Shown here piece by piece: positions 1 through 9,310 of a DNA stretch of 64,000 bases (the first letter of the stretch is position 1; every line of letters starts with the position of its first letter). This stretch comes from Aeromicrobium massiliense JC14 (GTDB taxonomy: Bacteria > Actinomycetota > Actinomycetes > Propionibacteriales > Nocardioidaceae). The DNA is taken from the NCBI RefSeq assembly GCF_000312105.1, contig NZ_HE978637.1:528377-592376 (forward strand). The letters are read 5' to 3'. The position numbers and the translations under genes are program-made. A model generated the notes under the pieces. That model was not told the origin of the DNA. It searched no databases and saw only the letters and a program-made list of their open reading frames with translations.

Positions 1-349
1 CGTACCAGTGCTCGAGGTACTTCTGCGCGCCCAGGTGCAGCGGCCGGTCGCCCCAGCCGGCCAGCACCTCGCGCAGCAGCGTCCCGGACAGGCCCCGCCC
101 CCGGACGTCCTTGCGCGTGCAGACGCGGCCGACCGCGACCGGGTCGACGTGCTCCAGCACGCGCAGGTAGCTGGTGAGCCCGGCGTCGTCGGACAGCCAC
201 AGGTGCGTCGTGGTGGGCAGCAGGTCGAACCCGTCGACGTCCACGTCGTCGACGTGCTGCTCGAAGGCGAACACCGCGTCGCGGAGACGCCACACCTCGT
301 ACACCTGGGCCGCGGACAGCCGGTCGCCGCGGACGATCTCGATGGCCAT
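1..349 (-). CDS. GNAT-family N-acetyltransferase, ElaA-like (3' end cut by window edge)
   Basis: The reverse strand reads from an ATG through about 116 codons to the window edge without a stop. It begins [20 protein letters not shown], followed by [16 protein letters not shown], which resembles the N-terminal LRxxVFxxEQ segment of ElaA-type acetyltransferases. Further on, [16 protein letters not shown] holds the acetyl-CoA-binding R/QxxGxG/A loop typical of GNAT folds. The substrate cannot be inferred. A TAGCGT hexamer ends 7 bases before the ATG, so the mRNA is probably leaderless. The gene is divergent from lpd. The C-terminal part lies outside the window. Confidence 0.8.
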   Translation of the reverse strand, partial: MAIEIVRGDRLSAAQVYEVWRLRDAVFAFEQHVDDVDVDGFDLLPTTTHLWLSDDAGLTSYLRVLEHVDPVAVGRVCTRKDVRGRGLSGTLLREVLAGWGDRPLHLGAQKYLEHWY

Positions 350-356
350 GGGGCAG

Positions 357-362
357 ACGCTA
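357..362 (-). promoter_or_regulatory. Putative -10 element of leaderless GNAT gene
   Basis: TAGCGT on the reverse strand fits the actinobacterial TANNNT -10 pattern. It leaves 7 bases to the ATG, with no room for a ribosome binding site. Confidence 0.45.
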
Positions 363-401
363 TCCGGCGGGTGCCGTGGTGGGCCTGCGTGGGAGCATGG
401 G

Positions 402-407
402 TAGCGT
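402..407 (+). promoter_or_regulatory. Putative -10 element for lpd
   Basis: A TAGCGT hexamer in the divergent GNAT/lpd spacer. It would give a leader of roughly 60 bases that carries the strong AGGAGGAG ribosome binding site at 461-468. Confidence 0.35.
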
Positions 408-474
408 GGGGGCGCGCGCCACGAGCGCGCACACGGCAGCCGCGCGCGACCGGCGCGCAGAGGAGGAGTGCTTG

Positions 475-1878
<1,404 letters not shown>

Positions 1879-1885
1879 TCCCCGT

Positions 1886-1926
1886 CACGAGGGCCCCGCG
1901 ACCGACCCGGTCGCGGGGCCCTCGTG
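1886..1926. terminator. Bidirectional hairpin terminator between lpd and the convergent gene
   Basis: A perfect 18-bp inverted repeat (1886-1903 with 1909-1926) around a 5-base loop, 7 bases after the lpd stop and 8 bases from the end of the convergent gene. There is no T tract, as is common in high-GC actinobacteria. Confidence 0.8.
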
Positions 1927-1934
1927 CGTCCGGC

Positions 1935-2816
1935 TCACACCCGGGCGAGGAGGGCGTCGACGTCGGCGAGCAGGCGCTCGCGCAGGACGTTGGCCCGCTC
2001 GCTGAAGCCGCGCTGCCGGCGGACGTACTCGGCCTTGCCCTCAGGGGTCTCGACCGGCAGCGGCTCGTAGCCGAACGCGGTGAGGTCGTAGGGGGAGGCC
2101 TCCATGTCGGTCGTCCGGATCTCGCGCGCCAGCTCGAAGCAGTCCAGCACGACGGTCGCCTCGACGAACGGCAGCAGCCGGTGGGCGACCTTGTACAGGT
2201 CCATGTTGGCGTGCAGGCAGCCCGGCTGCTCGTGCTCGAGCTGGTTCTCGCGCGTGAGCTGCACGGGGTTGCGCGGCGCCGCGGCGGAGGTGAAGAAGCG
2301 GAACGCGTCGGTGTGCGTGCAGGCGAGCTGGTGGGACTCCACGACGTCCGCCGTGCCGTCGGCGCCGAGTCGCAGCGGGTGCGGGTGCCGCGGGGCGTCG
2401 GTGCGGTAGACCATCGCCCACTCGTGCATCCCGAAGCAGCCGAAGCGTCCCGGACGTGACGCGGTGCGCGACAGCAGCTCGCGCGTCCAGGTGAGTCCGC
2501 GCAGGCGCTTGGCCAGGCGGGCCGGGTCAGCCGTGACGCGCCCGTCGCCGAGGTCGAGGTAGGCACCCAGCGCCGCATACTCCGCGGTGGCCGGCCCCTC
2601 AAGGACGACGTCGAGCCCCGGGTGCCAGCGGGCGAGCTTGGACGGCGCGAGGTCGTAGTAGTCGAACAGGAAGTCCTCGACCGGGTGCTTCTCGCCCCGG
2701 TCGCGCCGCTCGAGGTGGGGGAGCGTCCACCGCTCGGCCCGTTCGCGGTGCGCCTGCGCACGGGGCAGCCACACGTCCTGCGGCAGCACGGTCAGCGTCT
2801 CGGGCACGTGCTCCAT
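1935..2816 (-). CDS. Conserved actinobacterial protein, often labelled 3-methyladenine DNA glycosylase
   Basis: A soluble protein of 293 residues. The segments PHLERRDRGEKHPVEDFLFDYY, ARWHPG, FGCFGMHEWAMVY and HANMDLYK recall an actinobacterial family of about 300 residues that databases commonly name 3-methyladenine DNA glycosylase. I see no helix-hairpin-helix or AlkA/Tag active-site motif supporting that name, so the function should be treated as unknown. The reading frame extends further upstream, but the extra sequence runs into the zur gene, so the ATG giving MEHVPETLTVLP was taken. No strong ribosome binding site precedes it. It ends against the hairpin shared with lpd. It follows zur in the same direction after 110 bases and might be read through from the zinc operon. 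Confidence 0.7.
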   Translation of the reverse strand: MEHVPETLTVLPQDVWLPRAQAHRERAERWTLPHLERRDRGEKHPVEDFLFDYYDLAPSKLARWHPGLDVVLEGPATAEYAALGAYLDLGDGRVTADPARLAKRLRGLTWTRELLSRTASRPGRFGCFGMHEWAMVYRTDAPRHPHPLRLGADGTADVVESHQLACTHTDAFRFFTSAAAPRNPVQLTRENQLEHEQPGCLHANMDLYKVAHRLLPFVEATVVLDCFELAREIRTTDMEASPYDLTAFGYEPLPVETPEGKAEYVRRQRGFSERANVLRERLLADVDALLARV

Positions 2817-2926
2817 GGTCCCACGTCCGGCGAGCCGCTCACCCACCCGCTGAGCGTGACGTTCTGTACGCGACACGCCGTGCGAGGCGTGCACAACGTC
2901 ACTCCCAGCGCGAACCGGAACCGACG

Positions 2927-3316
2927 TCAGGCGCGGCAGGTGGAGCAGGTGCCGAAGATCTCCAGCGTGTGGGAGACGTCGGCGTAGCCGTGCGCGGCGG
3001 CGACCGAGTCGGCCCAGCGCTCGACGGTCGGGCCCTCGACCTCGACGGTGCGACCGCACTGGCGGCACACCAGGTGGTGGTGGTGCCCGGTGCTGCAGCG
3101 GCGGAACCGGGTCTCGCCGTCGTCGGCGCGCAGGGCGTCGAGCTCCTCGGCGTCCACGAGTGCCTGCAGCGTGCGGTAGACGGTCGACAGGCCGACCGAC
3201 TCGCCGCGCTGCGACAGGACGTCGTGGATCTCGCGGGCGCTCGCGAAGCCGTCCAGGTCGTCCAGGATGGCGGTCACAGCGCGACGCTGGCGGGTGTTGC
3301 GGGGGATCTCAGGCAT
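2927..3316 (-). CDS. zur: Fur-family zinc uptake regulator
   Basis: 129 residues, the usual size for Fur/Zur. An N-terminal winged helix (about 1-80, with REIHDVLSQRGESVGLSTVYRTLQ containing the recognition helix) precedes a metal-binding dimerisation domain. The latter holds STGHHHHLVCRQCG and a terminal CSTC, which supply the two CxxC pairs of the structural zinc site and the His-rich sensory site. It is the last gene of the overlapping znuA-znuC-znuB-zur operon: its start lies inside the 3' end of znuB (8-base overlap). This placement identifies it as Zur rather than Fur, Nur or PerR. It probably represses its own operon through the palindrome at the znuA promoter. Confidence 0.88.
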   Translation of the reverse strand: MPEIPRNTRQRRAVTAILDDLDGFASAREIHDVLSQRGESVGLSTVYRTLQALVDAEELDALRADDGETRFRRCSTGHHHHLVCRQCGRTVEVEGPTVERWADSVAAAHGYADVSHTLEIFGTCSTCRA

Positions 3317-4154
3317 CGGCCACCTCCGGGGTGCGACGGCCCCGGACGAGCAGCACGCCGGTGCGCAGCAGCGCGGCGACGAGGAAGCTGGCCAGGGCGA
3401 GCAGGACGATCGTGGGTCCGGGCTGGGTGTCGACCTCGTAGCTGACGACGACGCCGGAGACGGCCGCGAGCAGGCCGAGGCCCATCGCGGCGACGTGGGT
3501 CGAGCGGAAGCTGCGGGTCAGCTGCTGGGCGGTCGCGACGGGCACGACCATGAGCGCGGAGACGAGCAGCAGGCCGACCGTGCGCATCGCGACCGTGATG
3601 GTCACGGCGGCCAGCACGGCGATGAGGATGCTGTAGAAGCGCACCGGCAGGCCGCTGACCCGGGCGTGCGCCTCGTCCTGGCAGACCGCGAACAGCTGCG
3701 GGCGCAGCCCCACGGCGAGCACCAGGACGACGACGCCGAGCGCGGCGACCAGCCACAGGTCGGACTCCGAGATCGTCACGATCGAGCCGAACAGGTAGGA
3801 GTTGAGCGCGGCGCCGCTCTCGCCGGCCAGGCCGGCGAGCAGCACGCCACCGGCGATGCCGCCGTAGAACAGCAGCGCCAGCACGACGTCGCCGGGCGTC
3901 TTGCTCCAGGCGCGCAGCGCCTCGACCAGGATCGCGCCCAGCACGGCCACGACCACGGCCGTGACGAGCGGGGCGACGTTGGTCAGCAGGCCGAGCGCGA
4001 CGCCGGTCAGGGCGACGTGGCCGAGGCCGTCACCGAGCAGCGAGAGCCGCCGCTGCACCAGGTAGGTGCCGATGGCCGGCGCGGTGAGGCCGGTGAACAG
4101 CGCGGCGACGAGGGCCATGCGCATGAACGGGTAGTCGAGCAGCTCGAGCATCAC
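3309..4154 (-). CDS. znuB: Zinc ABC transporter membrane subunit
   Basis: A 281-residue integral membrane protein of the ABC-3 (ZnuB/TroC) family. Hydrophobic helices run through most of the length, starting MALVAALFTGLTAPAIGTYLV. The segment QRRLSLLGDGLGHVALTGVALG matches the conserved cytoplasmic region contacting the ATPase. The start overlaps the end of znuC by 4 bases and its 3' end overlaps zur by 8, so the four genes should be translationally coupled. It forms the inner-membrane channel for Zn2+ delivered by ZnuA. Manganese specificity cannot be excluded from this subunit alone; the adjacent Zur and the His-rich ZnuA argue for zinc. Confidence 0.9.
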   Translation of the reverse strand: MMLELLDYPFMRMALVAALFTGLTAPAIGTYLVQRRLSLLGDGLGHVALTGVALGLLTNVAPLVTAVVVAVLGAILVEALRAWSKTPGDVVLALLFYGGIAGGVLLAGLAGESGAALNSYLFGSIVTISESDLWLVAALGVVVLVLAVGLRPQLFAVCQDEAHARVSGLPVRFYSILIAVLAAVTITVAMRTVGLLLVSALMVVPVATAQQLTRSFRSTHVAAMGLGLLAAVSGVVVSYEVDTQPGPTIVLLALASFLVAALLRTGVLLVRGRRTPEVADA

Positions 4155-4924
4155 CAGACCCCCTTCGTGGGCACGACGTCGGCCGGGTCGACCACCTTGG
4201 GGTGGGCGTGGTGCGCGTGGTCGTGGTGCATGTCGTCGCGGACGCCCCCGCAGGACCCGTCGTAGACGACGTGGCCGTCACGCAGGACGACGGCCCGGTC
4301 GACGTACGGCTCGACCGGGCCGAGGTCGTGGGCGACCAGCAGCACCGCGGTGCCGGACGCCGTGAGCTCGCCGACGAGCTCGGCGATCGCGGCGGTGTGG
4401 TGCCGGTCGACGCCTGCGGTGGGCTCGTCCATGACCAGCAGCTCGGGCTCGCCGGCCAGGGCGCGTGCGATGAGGACGCGCTGGTGCTGGCCGCCGGAGA
4501 GCTCGGCCACCGGACGCCGGCTGAGCTCGGCCATGCCGACCTGCTCGATGGCCCGCTGGGCCGCCGCGCGGTCGGTGCGTCCCGGACGGGTCATGAGCCG
4601 GCGCCGCGAGAGGCGTCCGCTCAGCACGACCTCGGTGACGGTGGCCGGGACGCCGGGCGCCGCGCCGGAGCGCTGCGGGACGTAGCCGAGGCGCGCGTGG
4701 TCGTGGAAGCGCGACAGCGGCGTGCCGAACAGCTCGACCGAGCCGCCGGAGGCGGGCAGCAGGCCGACCGCGGTCTTGACCAGGGTCGACTTGCCCGAGC
4801 CGTTCGCGCCCAGGAGCGCGACGAGCTCGCCGGAGCCGACCGTGAGGTCGACGCCGGCGAGCACCGGGCGGCCGTCGAGGCGGACGTCGAGCCCGCGGAC
4901 GACGAGGGGTTCGGCAGTGGTCAT
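4151..4924 (-). CDS. znuC: Zinc ABC transporter ATP-binding subunit with His-rich tail
   Basis: A 257-residue ABC ATPase. Walker A is GANGSGKST (about 39-47), followed by the signature ELSGGQHQRVLIARAL, Walker B LLVMDEPTAG and the switch histidine in LLVAHDLG. The start ATG overlaps the znuA stop (ATGA) and the end overlaps znuB by 4 bases. An unusual feature is the C-terminal segment DDMHHDHAHHAHPKVVD, a cluster of histidines and aspartates beyond the normal ABC domain. This may bind zinc on the cytoplasmic side; that role is inferred. Confidence 0.93.
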   Translation of the reverse strand: MTTAEPLVVRGLDVRLDGRPVLAGVDLTVGSGELVALLGANGSGKSTLVKTAVGLLPASGGSVELFGTPLSRFHDHARLGYVPQRSGAAPGVPATVTEVVLSGRLSRRRLMTRPGRTDRAAAQRAIEQVGMAELSRRPVAELSGGQHQRVLIARALAGEPELLVMDEPTAGVDRHHTAAIAELVGELTASGTAVLLVAHDLGPVEPYVDRAVVLRDGHVVYDGSCGGVRDDMHHDHAHHAHPKVVDPADVVPTKGVW

Positions 4925-5904
4925 GCGCACCCGTTGGCGGTGGCCAGTGCGTCGAGGTTGGCATCCATGATGGTCAGGTACGTCTCCTGGGAGGTCTCGT
5001 CCGACAGCCCCTCGAGCGGGTCGAGCACGGCCGTCTCGGCACCAGTCTGCCGTGCCACCGTCTCGGCCACGGCAGGGCTCACCAGTCGCTCGGTGAAGAT
5101 CGTCGTCACGCCCTCCTCCTTGACCTCGTCGGAGATGGCCGCGAGCTGGGCCGCGCTCGGCTCGTTGGAGGGGTCGATGCCGGCGATCGAGATCTGCTCC
5201 AGGTCGTACTTGTGGGCCAGGTAGGCGAAGGCCGCGTGGCTGGTGACGATGGTGCGGCGCTCGCACTTCGCGAGGGTGGTGGTGAACCGCTGGTCGAGGT
5301 CGGTCAGCTGACCGGTGACGGCCTCGGCGTTGGCCGCGTACGCGTCGGCGTGGTCGGGATCGACCTCCGACAGGTGGTCGGCGACCGCCGCGACGACCTT
5401 CTCCATGTTGGTCGGGTCGAGCCACAGGTGCGGGTCGGTGTCGCCGTGGTCGTGGCCCTCGTGCCCCTCCTCGGCGTGGTCGTGGCCCTCTTCCTCCTCG
5501 TGGGCGTGCTCGTCGCCCTCCTCGGCGTGCGAGTGGGTGTGCGCACCCTCCGGGGCGTCGAGCATCTCGACGGTCTCGGCGACGTCCAGCGTCGTGCCCT
5601 CGTCGCGGCCGGCACGCTCGACGGCGTCGTCGACGGCGGCCTGGAACTGGCGCTGGTAGATCACCAGGTCCGCGTCCTGCACGGAGGCGACCTGCTTGGC
5701 CGTGAGCTCCAGGTCGTGGGCCTCGACGCCGGGGGAGGTGAGGCTGGAGACGTCCACCAGGTCGCCGCCGACCTGCTCGGCCGCCCAGGCGTACGGGTAG
5801 AAGGCCGCCACGACCTCGGGCTTGCCGCTGTCGGAGCCGGAGCCGCCGCACGCGGTCAGGACGAGGGCGAGGGCGGGCACGGCCAGGAGGGCGGAACGTC
5901 TCAT
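4921..5904 (-). CDS. znuA: Zinc ABC transporter substrate-binding lipoprotein
   Basis: A 327-residue cluster A-I solute-binding protein. The signal peptide MRRSALLAVPALALVLTAC has a lipobox with Cys19 as the lipidated residue. A His/Glu-rich loop (about residues 140-180: AHTHSHAEEGDEHAHEE and HDHAEEGHEGHDHGD) is characteristic of ZnuA, and conserved metal-ligand regions DPHLWLDP and SHAAFAYL follow. In-frame starts also exist at 5913 (ATG) and 5919 (GTG). The ATG at 5904 was chosen because a TTGACA-18-GAGAAT promoter ends 7 bases upstream (leaderless) and it gives a normal signal peptide. It is the first gene of the zinc operon and has a Zur-like palindrome over the promoter. Confidence 0.93.
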   Translation of the reverse strand: MRRSALLAVPALALVLTACGGSGSDSGKPEVVAAFYPYAWAAEQVGGDLVDVSSLTSPGVEAHDLELTAKQVASVQDADLVIYQRQFQAAVDDAVERAGRDEGTTLDVAETVEMLDAPEGAHTHSHAEEGDEHAHEEEEGHDHAEEGHEGHDHGDTDPHLWLDPTNMEKVVAAVADHLSEVDPDHADAYAANAEAVTGQLTDLDQRFTTTLAKCERRTIVTSHAAFAYLAHKYDLEQISIAGIDPSNEPSAAQLAAISDEVKEEGVTTIFTERLVSPAVAETVARQTGAETAVLDPLEGLSDETSQETYLTIMDANLDALATANGCA

Positions 5905-5918
5905 GAGAACCATTCTCA
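5904..5918. promoter_or_regulatory. Zur operator candidate at the znuA promoter
   Basis: TGAGAACCATTCTCA is a perfect 6-bp inverted repeat with a 3-base centre. Fur/Zur sites in actinobacteria have a TGA-rich left arm and a TCA-ending right arm of this size. It covers the predicted -10 and transcription start of znuA, the position expected for repression. Confidence 0.75.
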
Positions 5919-5941
5919 CTCGTTCTGGGAACGGTTGTCAA
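5912..5941 (-). promoter_or_regulatory. znuA promoter, TTGACA-18-GAGAAT
   Basis: On the reverse strand a consensus -35 (TTGACA, 5941-5936) is separated by 18 bases from a -10-like GAGAAT (5917-5912), 7 bases before the ATG. The spacer also holds a second palindrome, CGTTC-TGG-GAACG (5921-5933). Confidence 0.65.
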
Positions 5942-6095
5942 AAAGCCCGCGGGTGGCGCCGGTCACGCGGCGCTCCCCGGGTCCGCTCGCCGGGGCGTGC
6001 CGAGTATCGTGAGGCTTCCTCGGGCGCGGGACGTCACGACGTCCCGCCGGGCAGCCGCCCACCCGCCGACACCCAGCCGGAACGGAGCTCCACCC

Positions 6096-7481
6096 ATGGC
6101 CTCGACCATCGACACCGTCATCTCCCTCGCGAAGCGACGCGGGTTCGTCTACCAGTGCGGCGAGATCTACGGCGGCACCAAGAGCGCCTGGGACTACGGG
6201 CCGCTGGGTGTCGAGCTCAAGGACAACATCAAGCGTCAGTGGTGGCGCACGATGGTCCAGAGCCGCGAGGACGTCGTGGGCCTGGACTCCTCGGTCATCC
6301 TGCCGACCGCCGTGTGGGAGGCCTCGGGCCACCTCGCCGCGTTCGTCGACCCGCTCGTCGAGTGCCTCAACTGCCACAAGCGCTACCGCCAGGACCACCT
6401 GCAGGAGGCCTACGCGGAGAAGAAGGGCATCGACGACCCCGACTCCGTCTCGATGGACCTCATCGTCTGCGCCGCCTGCGGCACCAAGGGCGCCTGGACC
6501 GAGCCGCGCATGTTCAACGGGCTGCTCAAGACCTTCCTCGGCCCGGTCGAGAGCGAGGAGGGCCTGCACTTCCTGCGTCCGGAGACCGCCCAGGGCATCT
6601 TCGTGAACTTCGCCCAGGTCATGACGTCCTCGCGCAAGAAGCCGCCGTTCGGCATCGGCCAGATCGGCAAGAGCTTCCGCAACGAGATCACGCCGGGCAA
6701 CTTCATCTTCCGCACCCGTGAGTTCGAGCAGATGGAGATGGAGTTCTTCGTCGAGCCGGGCACCGACGAGGAGTGGCAGGAGTACTGGATGAAGGCCCGC
6801 ATGGACTGGTACACAAACCTGGGCATCCAGGCCGACAACCTGCGCTTCTACGAGCACCCGGCCGAGAAGCTGTCGCACTACTCCAAGCGCACCGTCGACA
6901 TCGAGTACCGCTTCCAGTTCGCCGGCTCGGAGTGGGGCGAGCTCGAGGGCATCGCGAACCGCACCGACTTCGACCTGAGCACGCACAGCAAGCACTCCGG
7001 CTCGGACCTGTCGTACTTCGACCAGGAGAAGAACGAGCGCTGGACGCCGTATGTCATCGAGCCCGCGGCCGGCGTGAACCGGTCGATGATGGCCTTCCTG
7101 GTCGACGCGTACGCCGAGGACGAGGCGCCGAACGCCAAGGGCGGCGTCGACAAGCGCACCGTGCTCAAGCTCGACCCGCGCCTGGCGCCGTACAAGGCCG
7201 CCGTGCTCCCGCTGTCGCGCAACGAGAAGCTCACGCCGGCCGCGAAGGACCTCGCCGCCGAGCTGCGCGGCCTGTGGAGCGTCGACTTCGACGACGCCGG
7301 CGCGATCGGCCGTCGCTACCGCCGCCAGGACGAGGTCGGCACCCCGTTCTGCATCACCGTCGACTTCGACACGCTGGACGACCAGGCGGTCACCATCCGC
7401 GAGCGCGACACGATGGTGCAGGAGCGCGTCGCCCTCTCGCAGGTGACCCAGTGGCTCGGCGCGCGCCTGGTCGGGTGCTGA
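6096..7481 (+). CDS. glyS: Glycyl-tRNA synthetase, dimeric class II type
   Basis: 461 residues. Charges tRNA-Gly in the cytoplasm. Class II motifs are visible: [19 protein letters not shown] (motif 2 region), [10 protein letters not shown], and the motif 3 region ending in [28 protein letters not shown] is typical of the single-chain GlyRS. A CLNCHKR...CAACGTKG pair forms the zinc-binding insertion found in actinobacterial GlyRS. It has the alpha2 architecture rather than separate GlyQ/GlyS subunits. The ATG has GGAG 8 bases upstream; the longer reading frame starts inside the divergent promoter region and was rejected. TATCGT at 6005-6010 is a possible -10. The gene is divergent from the zinc operon. 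Confidence 0.95.
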   Translation: MASTIDTVISLAKRRGFVYQCGEIYGGTKSAWDYGPLGVELKDNIKRQWWRTMVQSREDVVGLDSSVILPTAVWEASGHLAAFVDPLVECLNCHKRYRQDHLQEAYAEKKGIDDPDSVSMDLIVCAACGTKGAWTEPRMFNGLLKTFLGPVESEEGLHFLRPETAQGIFVNFAQVMTSSRKKPPFGIGQIGKSFRNEITPGNFIFRTREFEQMEMEFFVEPGTDEEWQEYWMKARMDWYTNLGIQADNLRFYEHPAEKLSHYSKRTVDIEYRFQFAGSEWGELEGIANRTDFDLSTHSKHSGSDLSYFDQEKNERWTPYVIEPAAGVNRSMMAFLVDAYAEDEAPNAKGGVDKRTVLKLDPRLAPYKAAVLPLSRNEKLTPAAKDLAAELRGLWSVDFDDAGAIGRRYRRQDEVGTPFCITVDFDTLDDQAVTIRERDTMVQERVALSQVTQWLGARLVGC

Positions 7482-7493
7482 GCAGCGGTCTTG

Positions 7494-7499
7494 CATACT
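7494..7499 (+). promoter_or_regulatory. Putative -10 element of leaderless lipoprotein gene
   Basis: CATACT, 6 bases before the GTG start and 12 bases after the glyS stop. Confidence 0.4.
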
Positions 7500-7505
7500 G
7501 ACGCC

Positions 7506-8111
7506 GTGACCACGAAGCTGCTGCGCCTGGCCGGCGCCGTCCTCGCCGGAACGCTCCTGCTGGGGGCGTGCACCGGCGACGACGAGCCCGCCGAGCCGAC
7601 GGCGTCCGCCACGACGGCCGGCGTGCCGGAGGGCTTCGCCGTCCCGGACGGCGTCACGATCACCGAGCCCGGCACGACGCTCGCGCCGGGCACGGCGGCG
7701 GACGTCGTCTGGGAGCGACCCGAGGCCGATCCCACCGTGCTGAACGTGACCATCAACCGCGTTCGGACGGGCACGATCAAGGACCTGCGCTCGTTCTCGC
7801 TAGACGCCCAGACCAAGGCGTCGACGCCGTACTACGTCGACGTCACGGCGACCAACCGCGGGCCCGCGGCGCTGCAGAACGTCCAGGTGCCGCTGCTGGC
7901 GCGCGACTCGGGGAACGTGCTGACGCAGCCCAGCCGCATCGTCGGACAGGTGAAGCCGTGCCGCACGAACGCGCTCCCGGCGTCCCTGGCCGTGGGCCAG
8001 TCGGCCAAGGCGTGCCTGGTGTACCTGGTGCCGAAGGGCGCCACCCTGCAGTCGGTCGACCTGGTCACCGGCGCGCAGGCCGACGCCGTGCGCTGGCGTC
8101 CCGCCGCCTGA
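7506..8111 (+). CDS. Secreted lipoprotein with an Ig-like DUF4352-type domain
   Basis: 201 residues. The N terminus MTTKLLRLAGAVLAGTLLLGAC is a lipoprotein signal peptide with a lipobox ending at Cys22, followed by an acidic/Thr linker (TGDDEPAEPTASATT). The rest contains PTVLNVTINRVRTGTIKDL and STPYYVDVTATNRGP, a beta-strand pattern like the NEAT/DUF4352 immunoglobulin-like surface lipoproteins. A cysteine pair (KPCRTNA, KACLVY) could form a disulfide. No catalytic motif was seen and the function is unknown. The GTG was preferred over an earlier in-frame ATG because of the adjacent -10-like hexamer and because it begins the signal peptide cleanly. Confidence 0.7.
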   Translation: MTTKLLRLAGAVLAGTLLLGACTGDDEPAEPTASATTAGVPEGFAVPDGVTITEPGTTLAPGTAADVVWERPEADPTVLNVTINRVRTGTIKDLRSFSLDAQTKASTPYYVDVTATNRGPAALQNVQVPLLARDSGNVLTQPSRIVGQVKPCRTNALPASLAVGQSAKACLVYLVPKGATLQSVDLVTGAQADAVRWRPAA

Positions 8112-8138
8112 CGGATTTCGGCCACCGGGCCTCGCCTG

Positions 8139-8144
8139 GGACAA
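8139..8144 (+). promoter_or_regulatory. Putative -10 element for dusB
   Basis: GACAAT in the 41-base gap before dusB, ending 8 bases upstream of the chosen ATG at 8153. No Shine-Dalgarno sequence is present. Confidence 0.4.
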
Positions 8145-8152
8145 TGGGCGTC

Positions 8153-9298
8153 ATGTCCAGCACGTCGACGCTCCCCGGTCCGCTGCGGCTCGGCGACCTC
8201 GAGGTGGAGGTCCCGGTCGTCCTCGCGCCGATGGCGGGGGTCACGAACGTCGCCTTCCGCCAGCTCTGCGCCGAGCAGGGCGCCGGGCTGTACGTGTGCG
8301 AGATGATCACGTCCCGCGGCCTGGTCGAGGGTGACCGCACGAGCCGCGCGATGCTCGGCTTCGCCGAGAACGAGAAGTTCCGCTCGGTGCAGCTGTACGG
8401 CACCGACCCGCTCTACATCGGCAAGGCCGTGGAGATCCTCTGCGCCGAGCACGGCGTCGACCACGTCGACCTGAACTTCGGCTGCCCCGTCCCCAAGATC
8501 ACCCGCAAGGGCGGGGGAGCGGCGCTGCCCTGGAAGGACAAGCTGCTCGGCCAGATCCTCACCGCCGCCGTGTCCGCCGCCGCGCCCTACGGCGTCCCGG
8601 TGACGATGAAGACCCGCAAGGGTCTGGACGACGAGCACCTGACGTTCCTGGACGCCGGCCGCATCGCGCAGGACACCGGCACCGCCGCCATCGCCCTGCA
8701 CGGGCGCACCGCGGTGCAGCACTACTCCGGCCACGCCGACTGGAGCGCGATCGCGGAGCTCAAGGCCGCCGTCGACATCCCGGTGCTCGGCAACGGCGAC
8801 ATCTGGGAGGCGTCCGACGCGATCCGTATGGTCGAGGAGACCGGCTGCGACGGCGTCGTCGTCGGGCGCGGCTGCCTCGGACGTCCGTGGCTGTTCCGCG
8901 ACCTGGCCGCCTCGTTCGCCGGCGAGCAGGTGCGCGCGCTCCCCACGCTGGGCGAGGTCGCCGCCGTCATGCGCCGGCACGCCCAGCTGCTCGGCGACAT
9001 CATGGGCGAGGAGCGCGGCTGCATCGAGTTCCGCAAGCACGTGGCCTGGTACCTCAAGGGCTTCCGCGCCGGCTCGGACGTGCGCACCCGCCTAGGCACG
9101 GTGTCGTCGTACGCCGCCCTCGACGCGCTGCTGGACGAGCTCGACCCGGACGAGGAGTTCCCGGTCGAGGTGCTCGGCACGCCGCGCGGCCGGCAGGGCT
9201 CGCCGCGCAAGGTGGTCGTCCCGGACGGCTGGATGGACAGCCGCGAGCTGCGCGGCGAGATCGCGCTCGAGTCCGCCGACGAGGCGTCGGGTGGCTGA
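8153..9298 (+). CDS. dusB: tRNA-dihydrouridine synthase
   Basis: 381 residues. An FMN-dependent enzyme that reduces uridines in tRNA. The TIM-barrel start VVLAPMAGVTNVAFRQLC, the catalytic-cysteine segment LNFGCPVPKITRKGGG, the substrate/FMN segments MKTRKGLDDEHL and ALHGRT, and the phosphate-binding NGDIWEASDA and GVVVGRGCLGRPW are all family hallmarks. The C-terminal helical domain (FRKHVAWYLKGF) is complete. An ATG 9 bases earlier (8144) overlaps the -10-like hexamer, so 8153 was taken. The facing PH-domain gene ends 12 bases downstream. Confidence 0.94.
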   Translation: MSSTSTLPGPLRLGDLEVEVPVVLAPMAGVTNVAFRQLCAEQGAGLYVCEMITSRGLVEGDRTSRAMLGFAENEKFRSVQLYGTDPLYIGKAVEILCAEHGVDHVDLNFGCPVPKITRKGGGAALPWKDKLLGQILTAAVSAAAPYGVPVTMKTRKGLDDEHLTFLDAGRIAQDTGTAAIALHGRTAVQHYSGHADWSAIAELKAAVDIPVLGNGDIWEASDAIRMVEETGCDGVVVGRGCLGRPWLFRDLAASFAGEQVRALPTLGEVAAVMRRHAQLLGDIMGEERGCIEFRKHVAWYLKGFRAGSDVRTRLGTVSSYAALDALLDELDPDEEFPVEVLGTPRGRQGSPRKVVVPDGWMDSRELRGEIALESADEASGG

Positions 9299-9310
9299 CG
9301 CCGCCGCCGG

